The notes: a model not told the origin generated them from the letters alone. Numbered from the stretch's first letter, positions 53,592 through 62,034 are shown. The stretch: 62,217 bases of DNA from an uncultured Bacilli bacterium (GCA_910586295.1 CAJUGE010000090.1:1-62217), one strand, 5' to 3'. Made by a program: numbers and translations.

Positions 53592-54638
53592 ATGGAAGAA
53601 AAATATAATTTAGATTATTATGACTATGATTTACCAGAAGAACTAATTGCGCAGACACCATTAAAAAATAGAAGCAGTTCAAAATTATTAGTTTTAAATA
53701 AAAATACTGGTGAATTAAAAGATGATACATTTGAAAATATTACTTCTTATTTAAAGAGTGGAGATGTTCTTGTACTTAATGATACAAAAGTTATACCTGC
53801 AAGATTGATTGGTACAAAAGAAACTACAAATGCTACAATAGAGTTGTTACTTCTTAAGAATGTAGAGAACGACACTTGGGAATGTTTAGCAAAGCCGGCT
53901 AAAAGACTTCATGAAAATACTATTATTTCATTTGGTAATGGTGAATTGAAAGCTAAAGTTATAAAGAAAAAAGAAGAAGGATTAGTAGAAGTAGAACTTC
54001 TTTATGATGGAATACTATATGAAGTATTAGATAATCTTGGTTCTATGCCACTTCCACCTTATATTCATGAATGCTTAGAAGACAAAGATAGGTATCAGAC
54101 AGTATATGCAAAAAATCTTGGAAGTGCTGCCGCACCTACTGCTGGGCTTCATTTTACAGATGATTTGTTAAATAAACTAAAAGAAAATGGAATAACTATA
54201 ACTTATGTAACATTACATGTAGGATTAGGCACTTTTAGACCAGTAAATACTGATAATATACTTAACCATGATATGCATAGTGAGACTTATATGATGAGTG
54301 AATATACAGCAGACATTCTAAATAAAGCAAAAGAAGAAAACAGAAGAATAATCGCAGTAGGAACAACTAGCACAAGAACATTAGAAAGTATAATAACTAA
54401 ACATGGTAAATTCACTGAATGTATGGAAGACACTAACATATTTATATATCCAGGATATAAATTTAAAGCAGTATCTGCTCTTATTACTAATTTTCACTTA
54501 CCAAAAAGTACACTGGTCATGTTAGTAAGTGCGCTTTCTACTAGAGATTACATACTAAATGCATATAATCATGCAATAAAGAATAAATATAGATTTTTCT
54601 CATTTGGAGATGCTATGTTTATAACAGACGAATTATAG
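53592..54638 (+). CDS. queA: S-adenosylmethionine:tRNA ribosyltransferase-isomerase QueA
   Basis: 348 residues, standard length. YDYDLPEELIAQTPL near the start, VLNDTKVIPARL, MPLPPYIHE, AAPTAGLHFT and THHV-type loop YVTLHVGLGTFRPV are all QueA signatures; FGDAMFI closes the protein. It moves the ribosyl part of SAM to preQ1 in tRNA to make epoxyqueuosine. Its usual neighbours tgt, yajC and ruvB are absent. Instead it sits inside the operon of unknown membrane paralogs, two bases after P6 and nine before P7. Confidence 0.97.
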   Translation: MEEKYNLDYYDYDLPEELIAQTPLKNRSSSKLLVLNKNTGELKDDTFENITSYLKSGDVLVLNDTKVIPARLIGTKETTNATIELLLLKNVENDTWECLAKPAKRLHENTIISFGNGELKAKVIKKKEEGLVEVELLYDGILYEVLDNLGSMPLPPYIHECLEDKDRYQTVYAKNLGSAAAPTAGLHFTDDLLNKLKENGITITYVTLHVGLGTFRPVNTDNILNHDMHSETYMMSEYTADILNKAKEENRRIIAVGTTSTRTLESIITKHGKFTECMEDTNIFIYPGYKFKAVSALITNFHLPKSTLVMLVSALSTRDYILNAYNHAIKNKYRFFSFGDAMFITDEL

Positions 54639-54647
54639 GAGAAAAAT

Positions 54648-56276
54648 ATGAATAAAGCAGAATTAGAGATAAAAAATATGTTAAGAGAATTAAAAAAGAT
54701 TGGAATAGATACACTAGAATATGAACAAGAATTAGAAAGTTTAATAAGTTTAAACACAAACTCTAATCATCTTTCTGAGCAAGCAATGCTAAAAACTGGC
54801 AAGACACTTAGAATTACAGAGTTAAATGCAAAAATAAGTGTATATTCATCTTATTTAGAACTTTATAAAATATTAGAATACTTAGAAAAAGGAGAACCTA
54901 CTTTAGAAGAAAGAATAGAATTGTGCATGCATATATTGCTTGTAATAGGAAGCAAAGATGAAAAAATAATGTCTTCTAATCAATTACTAAAACGTGCATA
55001 CACTTTAATCTTTGATACCATAAAACAAGAATTAAAAGAAACATTATATAGTAAAATATTTGATATAGTAGTGACTAGTGATTACGATAAATTATATTTG
55101 GGAGAAATAGTAAGAGAAGAAATAGAAAGGATAAAAGAAAGTACATTTGTAATTAATTTAGACTACTTAGATTCTCTTATTAAAGAAGAAATAAAATCTA
55201 ATATGTCTTCTCCTAGTAATTATGTAACACTTTCTTTAATAACTAAAATTGTGAAATGTGAGAGTGGTGACGAATTAAAAGAAACTATTGATAGAACACT
55301 ACAAGATACTTTCCCAAAGTTAATTGATAGAAATGCTATGCTTAATGAATCTTTAAATGGGGATGTTATTAAAAGGAAGTTTCTAGACACTATAAGTGAG
55401 CTTTTAGATGATATAGAAAATTATAAAATAGATATTATAGGAAGAATCATATCTGGAGTTTTAACTACATCTTTAATTTTTGGTGTTGGTATAGGTGGAA
55501 CAAGACAATTGAAAAAATGGTTGACAAAAGAATACTATGAAACAACAAAAGTGACAACAGTGATGGATGAAACTATACACGAACCTAGAGTTGATACATA
55601 CTATGACACACTAGTAGAAGAAAAAGATAGATTATTATTAGAAGTGGATGAGAAAGCTTTGCTTAAAGGTACACTAGACGAGCCATATAGAAGATTATAT
55701 AGTATCTATTATTTAAAAGATGTTATAAAGGAAACAGACCTTGAATATTTGACTATAGATTTAGAAAGTCCAGGAATTGTACTTAAAAGGAAATACTATA
55801 CAAGAGAAGAGGCAAATGAATACTCTGGAGAAATAAAAAAACTATATAGGATAACTCAAGGTGAAACCCCAGAATATAGTGAATATTCTAAAGGATGGCA
55901 TAGATTCTTATGTACAGTATTATATGTAGCATTATTTGCTTCTAGTTTTATACCATACTTTCCTATAAATGACATAATAAAAATACTAGATGATTTAAAA
56001 AAATCTGAAGAAAAAGAAGATCTTTATAATAGTCTTGGCTCAGAACTTAAAGACCTTTTAAATGAATGTATGAGAGTTATTAATAAAAGTGATGAATTAA
56101 TAAGTATTTATAATAAAGTACTTGAGAGTGGAGTACTAGAAAAAGATACAGATGATTTAACCCAAGACATTAATAACTTAATCTTCCAAATCAAAGCAAA
56201 AGAAGAGATGATTTACAAAAGCCAAACAGAGTTAAGTGAGTTGGAAGCACATTTTTTAAGATTGAATAAAGACTAA
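54648..56276 (+). CDS. Two-pass membrane paralog P7
   Basis: 542 residues. Opening motif MLRELKKIGIDTLEYEQEL (about 8-26); membrane segments at about 265-283 (ISGVLTTSLIFGVGIGG) and 420-442 (VLYVALFASSFIPYFPIN). The outer domain runs from YETTKVTTVMDETIHEP to LYRITQGETPEYSEYS, the counterpart of the LT-x-x-x-QD block. AGGAGAAA lies before the ATG. It is last in the operon; no terminator follows directly, only a small lipoprotein-like ORF. Confidence 0.78.
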   Translation: MNKAELEIKNMLRELKKIGIDTLEYEQELESLISLNTNSNHLSEQAMLKTGKTLRITELNAKISVYSSYLELYKILEYLEKGEPTLEERIELCMHILLVIGSKDEKIMSSNQLLKRAYTLIFDTIKQELKETLYSKIFDIVVTSDYDKLYLGEIVREEIERIKESTFVINLDYLDSLIKEEIKSNMSSPSNYVTLSLITKIVKCESGDELKETIDRTLQDTFPKLIDRNAMLNESLNGDVIKRKFLDTISELLDDIENYKIDIIGRIISGVLTTSLIFGVGIGGTRQLKKWLTKEYYETTKVTTVMDETIHEPRVDTYYDTLVEEKDRLLLEVDEKALLKGTLDEPYRRLYSIYYLKDVIKETDLEYLTIDLESPGIVLKRKYYTREEANEYSGEIKKLYRITQGETPEYSEYSKGWHRFLCTVLYVALFASSFIPYFPINDIIKILDDLKKSEEKEDLYNSLGSELKDLLNECMRVINKSDELISIYNKVLESGVLEKDTDDLTQDINNLIFQIKAKEEMIYKSQTELSELEAHFLRLNKD

Positions 56277-56309
56277 AAATATGTGTTATGATCCGACTTA
56301 TTGGAGAAA

Positions 56310-56429
56310 ATGTTAGTGAAATGTAGAAATAGAATAATATTAGCTTTAACTGGTACATTATTACTTTGTGGATGTGGTTCAGTAGTTGAAGGACAAGAAA
56401 AAAGAGAAAGAAACTATAAAAGTATTTGA
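56310..56429 (+). CDS. Very short lipoprotein-like ORF (39 residues)
   Basis: It starts at ATG 56310 with GGAG five bases upstream. MLVKCRNRIILALTGTLLLC is followed by GCGSVVEGQEK and then a stop. This is a complete lipoprotein signal peptide (lipobox LLCGC) with only about 18 mature residues. It may be the remnant of a longer lipoprotein or a genuine tiny lipopeptide; the following bases show no continued frame. Confidence 0.45.
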   Translation: MLVKCRNRIILALTGTLLLCGCGSVVEGQEKRERNYKSI

Positions 56430-56444
56430 AAAAGGGAAACATAT

Positions 56445-56475
56445 AAAAAAGCCTCGCCAATATTGACGGGGTTTT
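56445..56475. terminator. Bidirectional terminator left of the DUF378 gene
   Basis: CCTCG and CGGGG arms with an inner CAATATTG palindrome, AAAAAA on the left and TTTT on the right. It serves mainly the minus-strand gene, which ends at 56490. Confidence 0.75.
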
Positions 56476-56489
56476 AACATGACTAAAAA

Positions 56490-56699
56490 TTATTCTTTAG
56501 CAGTTTTCTCAAAAGGCATTAATAGTAAACCTATATTTATAATACCAGCAAGGCCTACAAAAGTATAAACAACTTTAGTAAATAAAGTATCTACACCAAA
56601 AATAGCTTCAACTATATTAAAGTTAAATAAACCTACAAGTCCCCAGTTTAAAGCTCCTATAATAGTTAAACCTAGTGCTATCTTTTGTACTGTTTGCAT
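56490..56699 (-). CDS. DUF378 small membrane protein
   Basis: 69 residues with two membrane helices. IALGLTIIGALNWGLVGLF and VVYTFVGLAGIINIGLL are the DUF378 signature; the family is widespread in Firmicutes, function unknown. GGGAGGAGG lies just upstream of the ATG. Monocistronic and divergent from the lipoprotein gene at 56807. Confidence 0.93.
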   Translation of the reverse strand: MQTVQKIALGLTIIGALNWGLVGLFNFNIVEAIFGVDTLFTKVVYTFVGLAGIINIGLLLMPFEKTAKE

Positions 56700-56806
56700 A
56701 TATACCTCCTCCCAGTTATTATTAGTTTAATCTTTTTTGACCATTTTATTCATAAAGTAATTAAACTCTAATATAATTAAGTGTAAATAATTAAAGGAGG
56801 GTTATT

Positions 56807-57790
56807 TTGAAAAAGTTTTTAGTGGTACTCATTTCTTTACTACTATTGGTAGGATGTGGTAAAAAAGAAAGTAATATAGTAGAAAACTTTCAAAACACAG
56901 TTAATAAACTAAACAATTATCACTTAACAGGAGAAATGGAATTAGTAAACAATGAAGAAAAATATAACTATAAAGTCGATGTAGTATACAAAAAAGGAAA
57001 TTATTACAAAGTTTCATTAGTAAATAAAGAAAATGAGCATGAACAAATAATACTTAAGAATGAGGAAGGAGTATACATAGTTACACCAAGTCTAAATAAG
57101 AGTTTTAAATTCCAAAGTGAATGGCCAACCAATAGCAGTCAATCATATATACTAGAAACATTAGTAAATGATTTATTAGAAGATTCAGAAAGAAGTGTAA
57201 AAGAAGACAATGATACATATATAGTAACAAGTAAGGTAAACTATCCAAATAATAGTGAACTAACTAACCAAGTAATAACATTTAATGACAAATATTTACC
57301 TACAAAAGTAGTCGTAAATAATTCTAAAGGACTAGCACAAATAACAATGAACATAACAAATATAGATACTAAAAGTAAATTTGATAAAGAATACTTTGCA
57401 CTAAATAACAGTGTATGTAAAGACTGTAAGACTGAAACAACTGGAAAAGAACTAGAAGACATAGTATATCCAATGTACTTACCTAGTGGAACTACTTATA
57501 GTGGAGAAGAGACTATAAAAGAAGATGGAAGTGAGAGAGTAATTCTTACTTACACTGGTCTTAAACCATTTATACTAATTGAAGAAGCAAGTAATGCATC
57601 TAAAGAACATGAAACAACTGCTGTAAGTGGAGAAGTAGTACAATATGGTAACGTAGTAGGAGTACTAACTGAGACTTCCTTAAATTGGAGTACAGCAGGT
57701 AGAGAATACTACATAATTGGAGATAGTCTTTCAAAGGAAGAAATTCTTCAAATAGCAAGTAGTACTGCAACAGTAGCATTAACTAAATAA
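56807..57790 (+). CDS. Lipoprotein with LolA-like and DUF4367-like parts
   Basis: 327 residues, starting at TTG (56807) with AAAGGAGG upstream. Signal peptide with lipobox LLVGC (Cys at about 17). The first domain, with LNNYHLTGEMELVNNEEKYNY and KYLPTKVVVNN, resembles the LolA-fold lipid-binding lipoproteins of Gram-positives (GerS-like). The C-terminal part (SLNWSTAGREYYIIGDSLS) resembles DUF4367. It is probably anchored outside the membrane with a role in lipid or wall handling; this is inferred from fold likeness only. Confidence 0.78.
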   Translation: MKKFLVVLISLLLLVGCGKKESNIVENFQNTVNKLNNYHLTGEMELVNNEEKYNYKVDVVYKKGNYYKVSLVNKENEHEQIILKNEEGVYIVTPSLNKSFKFQSEWPTNSSQSYILETLVNDLLEDSERSVKEDNDTYIVTSKVNYPNNSELTNQVITFNDKYLPTKVVVNNSKGLAQITMNITNIDTKSKFDKEYFALNNSVCKDCKTETTGKELEDIVYPMYLPSGTTYSGEETIKEDGSERVILTYTGLKPFILIEEASNASKEHETTAVSGEVVQYGNVVGVLTETSLNWSTAGREYYIIGDSLSKEEILQIASSTATVALTK

Positions 57791-57807
57791 GGGGTTAACC
57801 CTTTTTT
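57789..57807 (+). terminator. Terminator after the 56807 gene
   Basis: AAGGG-(5 nt)-CCCTT with TTTTTT; its left arm overlaps the stop codon. Confidence 0.8.
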
Positions 57808-57955
57808 CTTTTGAATATTGATGTAAAAGAGAAAGTAATAATTATAATAAGACACTAACAAACATAGAATAAAGAAGATTAGTGAAGAAATAAGTTATGC
57901 TAGTGGTCAGATATATGGTTACTGTTACTAAAAATGGATTTGAATCGATTTTTTC
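57808..57955. other. Intergenic, nothing recognised
   Basis: About 150 A/T-rich bases between the lipoprotein terminator and the T-box promoter. No ORF with an RBS and no strong hairpin. Confidence 0.5.
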
Positions 57956-57984
57956 TTGTAAAAGATATTATCCTGTGATAGAAT
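57956..57984 (+). promoter_or_regulatory. Promoter of the thrS T-box operon
   Basis: TTGTAA (57956-57961), 17-bp spacer, extended TGaTAGAAT ending at 57984. Confidence 0.62.
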
Positions 57985-57990
57985 TAAGAT

Positions 57991-58194
57991 GTAAATCGTT
58001 ATTATTGGACGAGGTAAATAATGAGTATTTTTTAGAGAGTTAGTGGTTGGTGTAAACTAATAATATAGTTATTTATTACTACCAATATAGAGAGATTAAT
58101 AATCTGCGTTAATAAGACGTTATACTTATAAAGAGCGAAACCAAGGACTGGTACTGTGCGCAATTAAGCACTCCTTATAAGGAGGTTTTTTTGT
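57991..58194 (+). promoter_or_regulatory. T-box riboswitch responding to tRNA-Thr
   Basis: The leader has a stem I with AGAGAG (58034-58039) and GGTTGGTG (58044-58051), the distal loop elements that touch the tRNA elbow. A threonine specifier codon ACC lies at 58081-58083 (ACT just before it also means Thr). The T-box AGGACTGGTACTGTG (58144-58158) carries the TGGT bulge that pairs with the tRNA end. A terminator follows. Uncharged tRNA-Thr would stabilise the antiterminator and switch the thrS operon on. The T-box core differs from the AGGGTGGTACCGCG consensus at several bases. Confidence 0.85.
58171..58192 (+). terminator. Terminator arm of the T-box
   Basis: CTCCT (58171-58175), TTATA-type loop, AGGAG (58180-58184), then TTTTTTT. 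Confidence 0.82.
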
Positions 58195-58210
58195 TAAGAA
58201 GGAGGTAAAT

Positions 58211-58414
58211 ATGAATCCTAGAGACATAGATAAAGAAGTTAGCCGTTTGGTTATGGAAAAACATTTACTTACATTGAGTATGAATCGAACGACAAATGAA
58301 GAAGAAAAGAAAGAAATAAAGAAAAGATTAATTAGGCTTAATGCTGAAATTAGAAAAACAAAGTCTAAATATGACCAAATACAAGTAGGAGTAGAGGAGG
58401 AAGTGAAAAAATGA
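58211..58414 (+). CDS. Small coiled-coil protein in the thrS operon
   Basis: 67 residues, highly charged and helical (TNEEEKKEIKKRLIRLNAEI). GGAGG precedes the ATG. Its TGA overlaps the ATG of the next tiny ORF (ATGA), so both are translated as a pair under the Thr T-box. It is not a ribosomal protein I recognise. Confidence 0.65.
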   Translation: MNPRDIDKEVSRLVMEKHLLTLSMNRTTNEEEKKEIKKRLIRLNAEIRKTKSKYDQIQVGVEEEVKK

Positions 58415-58575
58415 AAAAAAGTTTTAAATCAACTTATAGGAAATTATTATGTAATAATCCAGCTAAAGCAAGAAAGCATAAAATTTTACTTTTAACTGGT
58501 TATAGAAACTTTTTAGAAGAAATAAGATACTTAAAAAGGAATTCAAATAGACTAGTAAGGAAAGAAGGAAGATAA
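58411..58575 (+). CDS. Small basic protein in the thrS operon
   Basis: 54 residues, very rich in Lys and Arg (KKSFKSTYRKLLCNNPAKAR, ending RLVRKEGR). AGGAGGAAG upstream and a 4-base overlap with the preceding gene. It ends one base before thrS. The composition suggests RNA or membrane-surface binding; it is not L35 or S21. Function unknown. Confidence 0.6.
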   Translation: MKKSFKSTYRKLLCNNPAKARKHKILLLTGYRNFLEEIRYLKRNSNRLVRKEGR

Positions 58576-58576
58576 A

Positions 58577-60343
58577 ATGGTTAATTTTAAAGAAGATGAA
58601 AAATTAAATATACTAAACCACAGTTGTGCACATCTAATGGCACAGGCAATAAAACACTTATATCCTAATGCATTATTTTGGGTGGGACCAGTTATTGCAG
58701 AAGGATTTTACTATGATGTGGACTTAGGGGATGAAGTTATACACGAAAGTGATTTAGAGCGAATAGAAAAAGAAATGAAGAAACTAAGCAAAGATGGAAA
58801 ACGTATATATAGAGAAGAAATAAGCAAAAGTGATGCCTTAGAAAGATTCAAGAATGATCCTTATAAAATAGATTTAATAAGTAGGATGGACGAAGAAAAT
58901 ACTATAATATCATGCTACACTCAAGGAGACTTCACAGACCTTTGTAGAGGACCTCACGTTGAAAGTGTAAAAGAAATTAAACACTTTAAATTAATTAAAC
59001 ACTCTGGTGCATACTGGAAAGGCAATTCTGAAAACAAAATGCTACAAAGAATTTATGGAGTATGTTTCTATACAGAGGAAGAATTACTTCAACATTTAGA
59101 AATTTTACAAGAAGCCAAAGAAAGAGATCATAGAAAATTAGGTAAAGAACTAAATATCTTTATGACATCAGATTTAATTGGAAAAGGACTTCCAATATAT
59201 TTGCCTAATGGTTATATAATTTGGGAAGAATTAGAAAAATACATAAAAAATAAAGAAAAAAAATTGGGATATAAACATGTTTTGACTCCGCCTTTAGGGA
59301 ATGTTCAATTATATAAGACTTCTGGACATTGGGAACATTACAAAGAAAATATGTTTCCTAAAATGGAGGTTGAAGGAGAAGAGTTTGTATTAAGACCAAT
59401 GAATTGTCCACATCATATGATGGTATATGATAATCAAATACACTCTTATAAGGATTTACCGATACGTATAGGTGAAATAGCTAGAGACTGTAGATTCGAA
59501 GCAAGTGGCGCTTTAAAAGGGATAGAAAGAGTAAGAACATTTTGTCAGAATGATGCTCACTTATTTGTTACAAGAGAACAAATAGAAAGTGAATTTGCAA
59601 GTGTAGTTAATCTAATATTAGAGGTTTATAAAGAATTAGGTATAAAAGATTATCACTTTGAGTTAAGTTTAAGAGATCCAGAAGATAAAGTAAAATATTA
59701 TAAAGATGATGATATGTGGAATGATGCAGAAAATACACTAAGAAAAGTATTAAATGATATAAATATTCCATATTTAGAGAAAATAGGAGAAGCAGCATTC
59801 TATGGACCTAAATTAGATGTTCAAGTAAGACCAGCAGTAGGTAACGAATATACTTTGTCTACTTGTCAGTTAGATTTTTGTTTGCCTATGAAATTTGACT
59901 TACACTATATTGCACAAGATGGTTCAAAAAAGACACCAGTAGTTCTTCATCGTGCAGTGTTTGGCAGTTTAGATAGATTTATAGCATATTACTTAGAAGA
60001 AACAAAAGGTGCTTTTCCAATGTGGCTTTCTCCAGTACAACTTAATGTTATTCCTGTAAACAATGAATATCATTTAGAATATGCAAAAAGTATATTTGGT
60101 AATTTAAAAAATGGTGCCTTTAGAGTTGAATTAGATGATAGAGAAGAAAAACTAGGTTACAAAATGAGAGAAAGTGTTATGAAGAAAATTCCATATTCAA
60201 TTATAATTGGACAAAAAGAGGTGGATAATAAAACAATAAGTTATAGAAAATATGGTAGTGAAGATACTATAACAGTAAGTTATGATGAATTCGTATCAAT
60301 GATTCAAAAAGAAATAGAAGAAAAGAAATTATTGCATAAATAG
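58577..60343 (+). CDS. thrS: Threonyl-tRNA synthetase lacking the TGS domain
   Basis: 588 residues against about 640 normally. It begins almost directly with the editing domain (ILNHSCAHLMAQAIKHLYP, the HxxxH at about 14-18), so the N-terminal TGS domain is missing; no in-frame upstream extension is available because the stop of the 58411 gene lies at 58573-58575 and the RBS GAAGGAAG is well placed. SAD motif, class II motif 2 (ARDCRFEASGALKGIERVR) and motif 3 (VVLHRAVFGSLDRFI) are intact, as is the anticodon domain. It charges tRNA-Thr; expression is controlled by the T-box. Confidence 0.96.
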   Translation: MVNFKEDEKLNILNHSCAHLMAQAIKHLYPNALFWVGPVIAEGFYYDVDLGDEVIHESDLERIEKEMKKLSKDGKRIYREEISKSDALERFKNDPYKIDLISRMDEENTIISCYTQGDFTDLCRGPHVESVKEIKHFKLIKHSGAYWKGNSENKMLQRIYGVCFYTEEELLQHLEILQEAKERDHRKLGKELNIFMTSDLIGKGLPIYLPNGYIIWEELEKYIKNKEKKLGYKHVLTPPLGNVQLYKTSGHWEHYKENMFPKMEVEGEEFVLRPMNCPHHMMVYDNQIHSYKDLPIRIGEIARDCRFEASGALKGIERVRTFCQNDAHLFVTREQIESEFASVVNLILEVYKELGIKDYHFELSLRDPEDKVKYYKDDDMWNDAENTLRKVLNDINIPYLEKIGEAAFYGPKLDVQVRPAVGNEYTLSTCQLDFCLPMKFDLHYIAQDGSKKTPVVLHRAVFGSLDRFIAYYLEETKGAFPMWLSPVQLNVIPVNNEYHLEYAKSIFGNLKNGAFRVELDDREEKLGYKMRESVMKKIPYSIIIGQKEVDNKTISYRKYGSEDTITVSYDEFVSMIQKEIEEKKLLHK

Positions 60344-60392
60344 TTTCTTTTTTGTGTATTTTTTAGCACGTGATTTTTTAAGTACAAAATCA

Positions 60393-60421
60393 TTGACAAT
60401 CAATACTTTTTATGGTACAAT
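60393..60421 (+). promoter_or_regulatory. Promoter of the 60450 gene
   Basis: TTGACA (60393-60398), 17-bp spacer, TACAAT (60416-60421). Confidence 0.72.
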
Positions 60422-60449
60422 TATATCTGTTAATGGGGGTAAGGTAATT

Positions 60450-60872
60450 ATGAAAGGGAGATTTTTATTAGATTATCTAGATGAAAATGACTTTAAAAAA
60501 CTAGAAAGAAGTTTAAAAAAATATAATATGATGGCATATAAAAAGCTTATGTTTGACTATTATCCAAGTTTAAGAAGAGGAGAATTTTTAGGAGAGCTTG
60601 TTTCTATAAACAAGCATGAACAAACAGAAAACTATGAATTACAATTGCCAACAGATGATTTGTTTATAAAAGTATATGGGAAAGTTAAGCTTAGTTACAC
60701 TGTATATAAAAAGCAAAACGTTGTTATGCTTACAGGATTAGAACCAAGAAGCATATTAATGGATGGTCATAAATCTGAATTAACTGCATATAAAGGTATT
60801 ATGATAAGTAAACAAAATGCAGCGAAAGAAATGTTCAAAATAGATTTATTATCTAGACTTGAGGACAAATAA
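60450..60872 (+). CDS. Hypothetical small soluble protein
   Basis: 140 residues from the ATG at 60450 with GGGGGTAAGG upstream; the longer frame from 60354 contains the promoter. The protein has a helical start (LLDYLDENDFKKLERSLKKY) and a beta-rich centre (ELQLPTDDLFIKVYGKVKLSYTVYKKQNVVML). No signal peptide, cysteine or membrane segment. Followed after 14 bases by the duplicated protein at 60887, probably in one transcript. No family recognised. Confidence 0.68.
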   Translation: MKGRFLLDYLDENDFKKLERSLKKYNMMAYKKLMFDYYPSLRRGEFLGELVSINKHEQTENYELQLPTDDLFIKVYGKVKLSYTVYKKQNVVMLTGLEPRSILMDGHKSELTAYKGIMISKQNAAKEMFKIDLLSRLEDK

Positions 60873-60886
60873 GGAGTATATAAACT

Positions 60887-61426
60887 ATGAATTATCAGAA
60901 GAAAAAAGATCAACTTATCAAGTTAAGAAATGAAATTCTTAAAGAATATCAAGCTTTATACGACAAAACAATACAGTATGCTGAAACTGAAATGGCTGAT
61001 GAATCAGTGGTAGGAAGAGATATTTTTGGTAATAAAGTTACAAGTTTAATTGTTGCTTTGCTATATGTTAATAATCCAGATAATAAAGAAGTTATATCTA
61101 AACTCAGGGAAGACATTGTTCAAAATAAATTAGGAAGAAAAGAAGAAAATGTAAAAGAGTCAAAAATTAGAGACGAAATACTAAAGGATTATCAAGAACT
61201 ATTAATTAAGTCTTTGCGTTATGGTCATTATGCATCAGAATTATCAAATATGAAGCTAGTATTAAGCGAAATAGCAGATTTTCAAAGATTTATATCTGAT
61301 GAAGAAGATAGTATGAAAATCACCAGTTTAATAGCAAGTTTATTGTATGTTGAACATCCTAATGATTCTGAGGTAGTTGCAACTTTGAGAAGAGATATAG
61401 CTATCAATAAATATGGAAGAAAGTAA
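60887..61426 (+). CDS. Internally duplicated protein, unknown
   Basis: 179 residues made of two copies of about 85 residues. Copy 1: LRNEILKEYQALYDKTIQYA ... KVTSLIVALLYVNNP ... LREDIVQNKLGRK. Copy 2: IRDEILKDYQELLIKSLRYG ... KITSLIASLLYVEHP ... LRRDIAINKYGRK. Each unit is all helical and soluble. RBS AAGGAG is 11 bases before the ATG. The clear internal tandem duplication suggests a scaffold or two-fold binding role; none is known. Confidence 0.72.
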   Translation: MNYQKKKDQLIKLRNEILKEYQALYDKTIQYAETEMADESVVGRDIFGNKVTSLIVALLYVNNPDNKEVISKLREDIVQNKLGRKEENVKESKIRDEILKDYQELLIKSLRYGHYASELSNMKLVLSEIADFQRFISDEEDSMKITSLIASLLYVEHPNDSEVVATLRRDIAINKYGRK

Positions 61427-61478
61427 GATGTTAAAATATTAAAAAATATAGTATAATATAGTAGGAGTGTGAAATATA

Positions 61479-61829
61479 ATGACAAAATTTTGTACAAATT
61501 GTGGAAATGAATTAGATGCTAATGCAGATGTATGTGTAAAATGTGGAGCCTTAGTAAAGAAAAAGAACAATAATAATAATGCAGTAGAAAGTGTTGATAA
61601 AAGTGCAAATACGGGATTAGGATTTGGACTTGGCTCTATACTAGCTTGGATTATACCTCTGATAGGATATCCTATTACAATATGTGGAATAGTGTATTCA
61701 TCAAAAGGTTTAAAATCAGAAACATCTAAAGGAAAAGCAATAGCAGGACTTATACTTTCAATAATATTCTTAATAGTTACAGTAATAAACTCAATATTAG
61801 GTGTATTAGTAAATTTAGGAGAACTTTAG
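61479..61829 (+). CDS. Zinc-ribbon membrane protein (DUF4190-like)
   Basis: 116 residues. An N-terminal zinc ribbon (FCTNCGNEL ... VCVKCGALV, two CxxC pairs at residues 5-8 and 19-22) is joined by an Asn-rich linker to two membrane helices (about 53-73 and 86-111) with GKAIAGLILSIIFL, typical of the DUF4190 family. It is common in Firmicutes, with no known function. RBS TAGGAGTG; a TATAAT lies close upstream. Confidence 0.85.
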   Translation: MTKFCTNCGNELDANADVCVKCGALVKKKNNNNNAVESVDKSANTGLGFGLGSILAWIIPLIGYPITICGIVYSSKGLKSETSKGKAIAGLILSIIFLIVTVINSILGVLVNLGEL

Positions 61830-61893
61830 TATAGTTCTTCTTTGAATTTAGAAAGTCTTATGATATAATTAAACAAGTTTGGAGGGAGAGTAT

Positions 61894-62022
61894 ATGAAAA
61901 CTTATAAAAGAAATTTGCCAGATGGCGTTAGAAAAATTTTTACTCTTGAAAGAGGAGTAAAAGTTAAAGTACTAAATAAAAAGTACTATGATAAAAAGAA
62001 AAAAGTAGCAAATGTAGCGTAA
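61894..62022 (+). CDS. Very small basic protein
   Basis: 42 residues starting at ATG 61894 with GGAGGGAG seven bases upstream and a TATAAT near 61864. MKTYKRNLPDGVRKIFTLER is followed by a Lys-rich tail. A strong RBS, promoter and following terminator (62035-62066) support expression. Function unknown. Confidence 0.6.
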   Translation: MKTYKRNLPDGVRKIFTLERGVKVKVLNKKYYDKKKKVANVA

Positions 62023-62034
62023 ATCTCTTAAAGA

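Noticed and set aside
43841..56276. The paralog array as a phage tail or conjugation module
   Set aside because: No portal, tape-measure, ATPase, relaxase or integrase genes are nearby, the operon contains housekeeping queA, and base use matches its neighbours.
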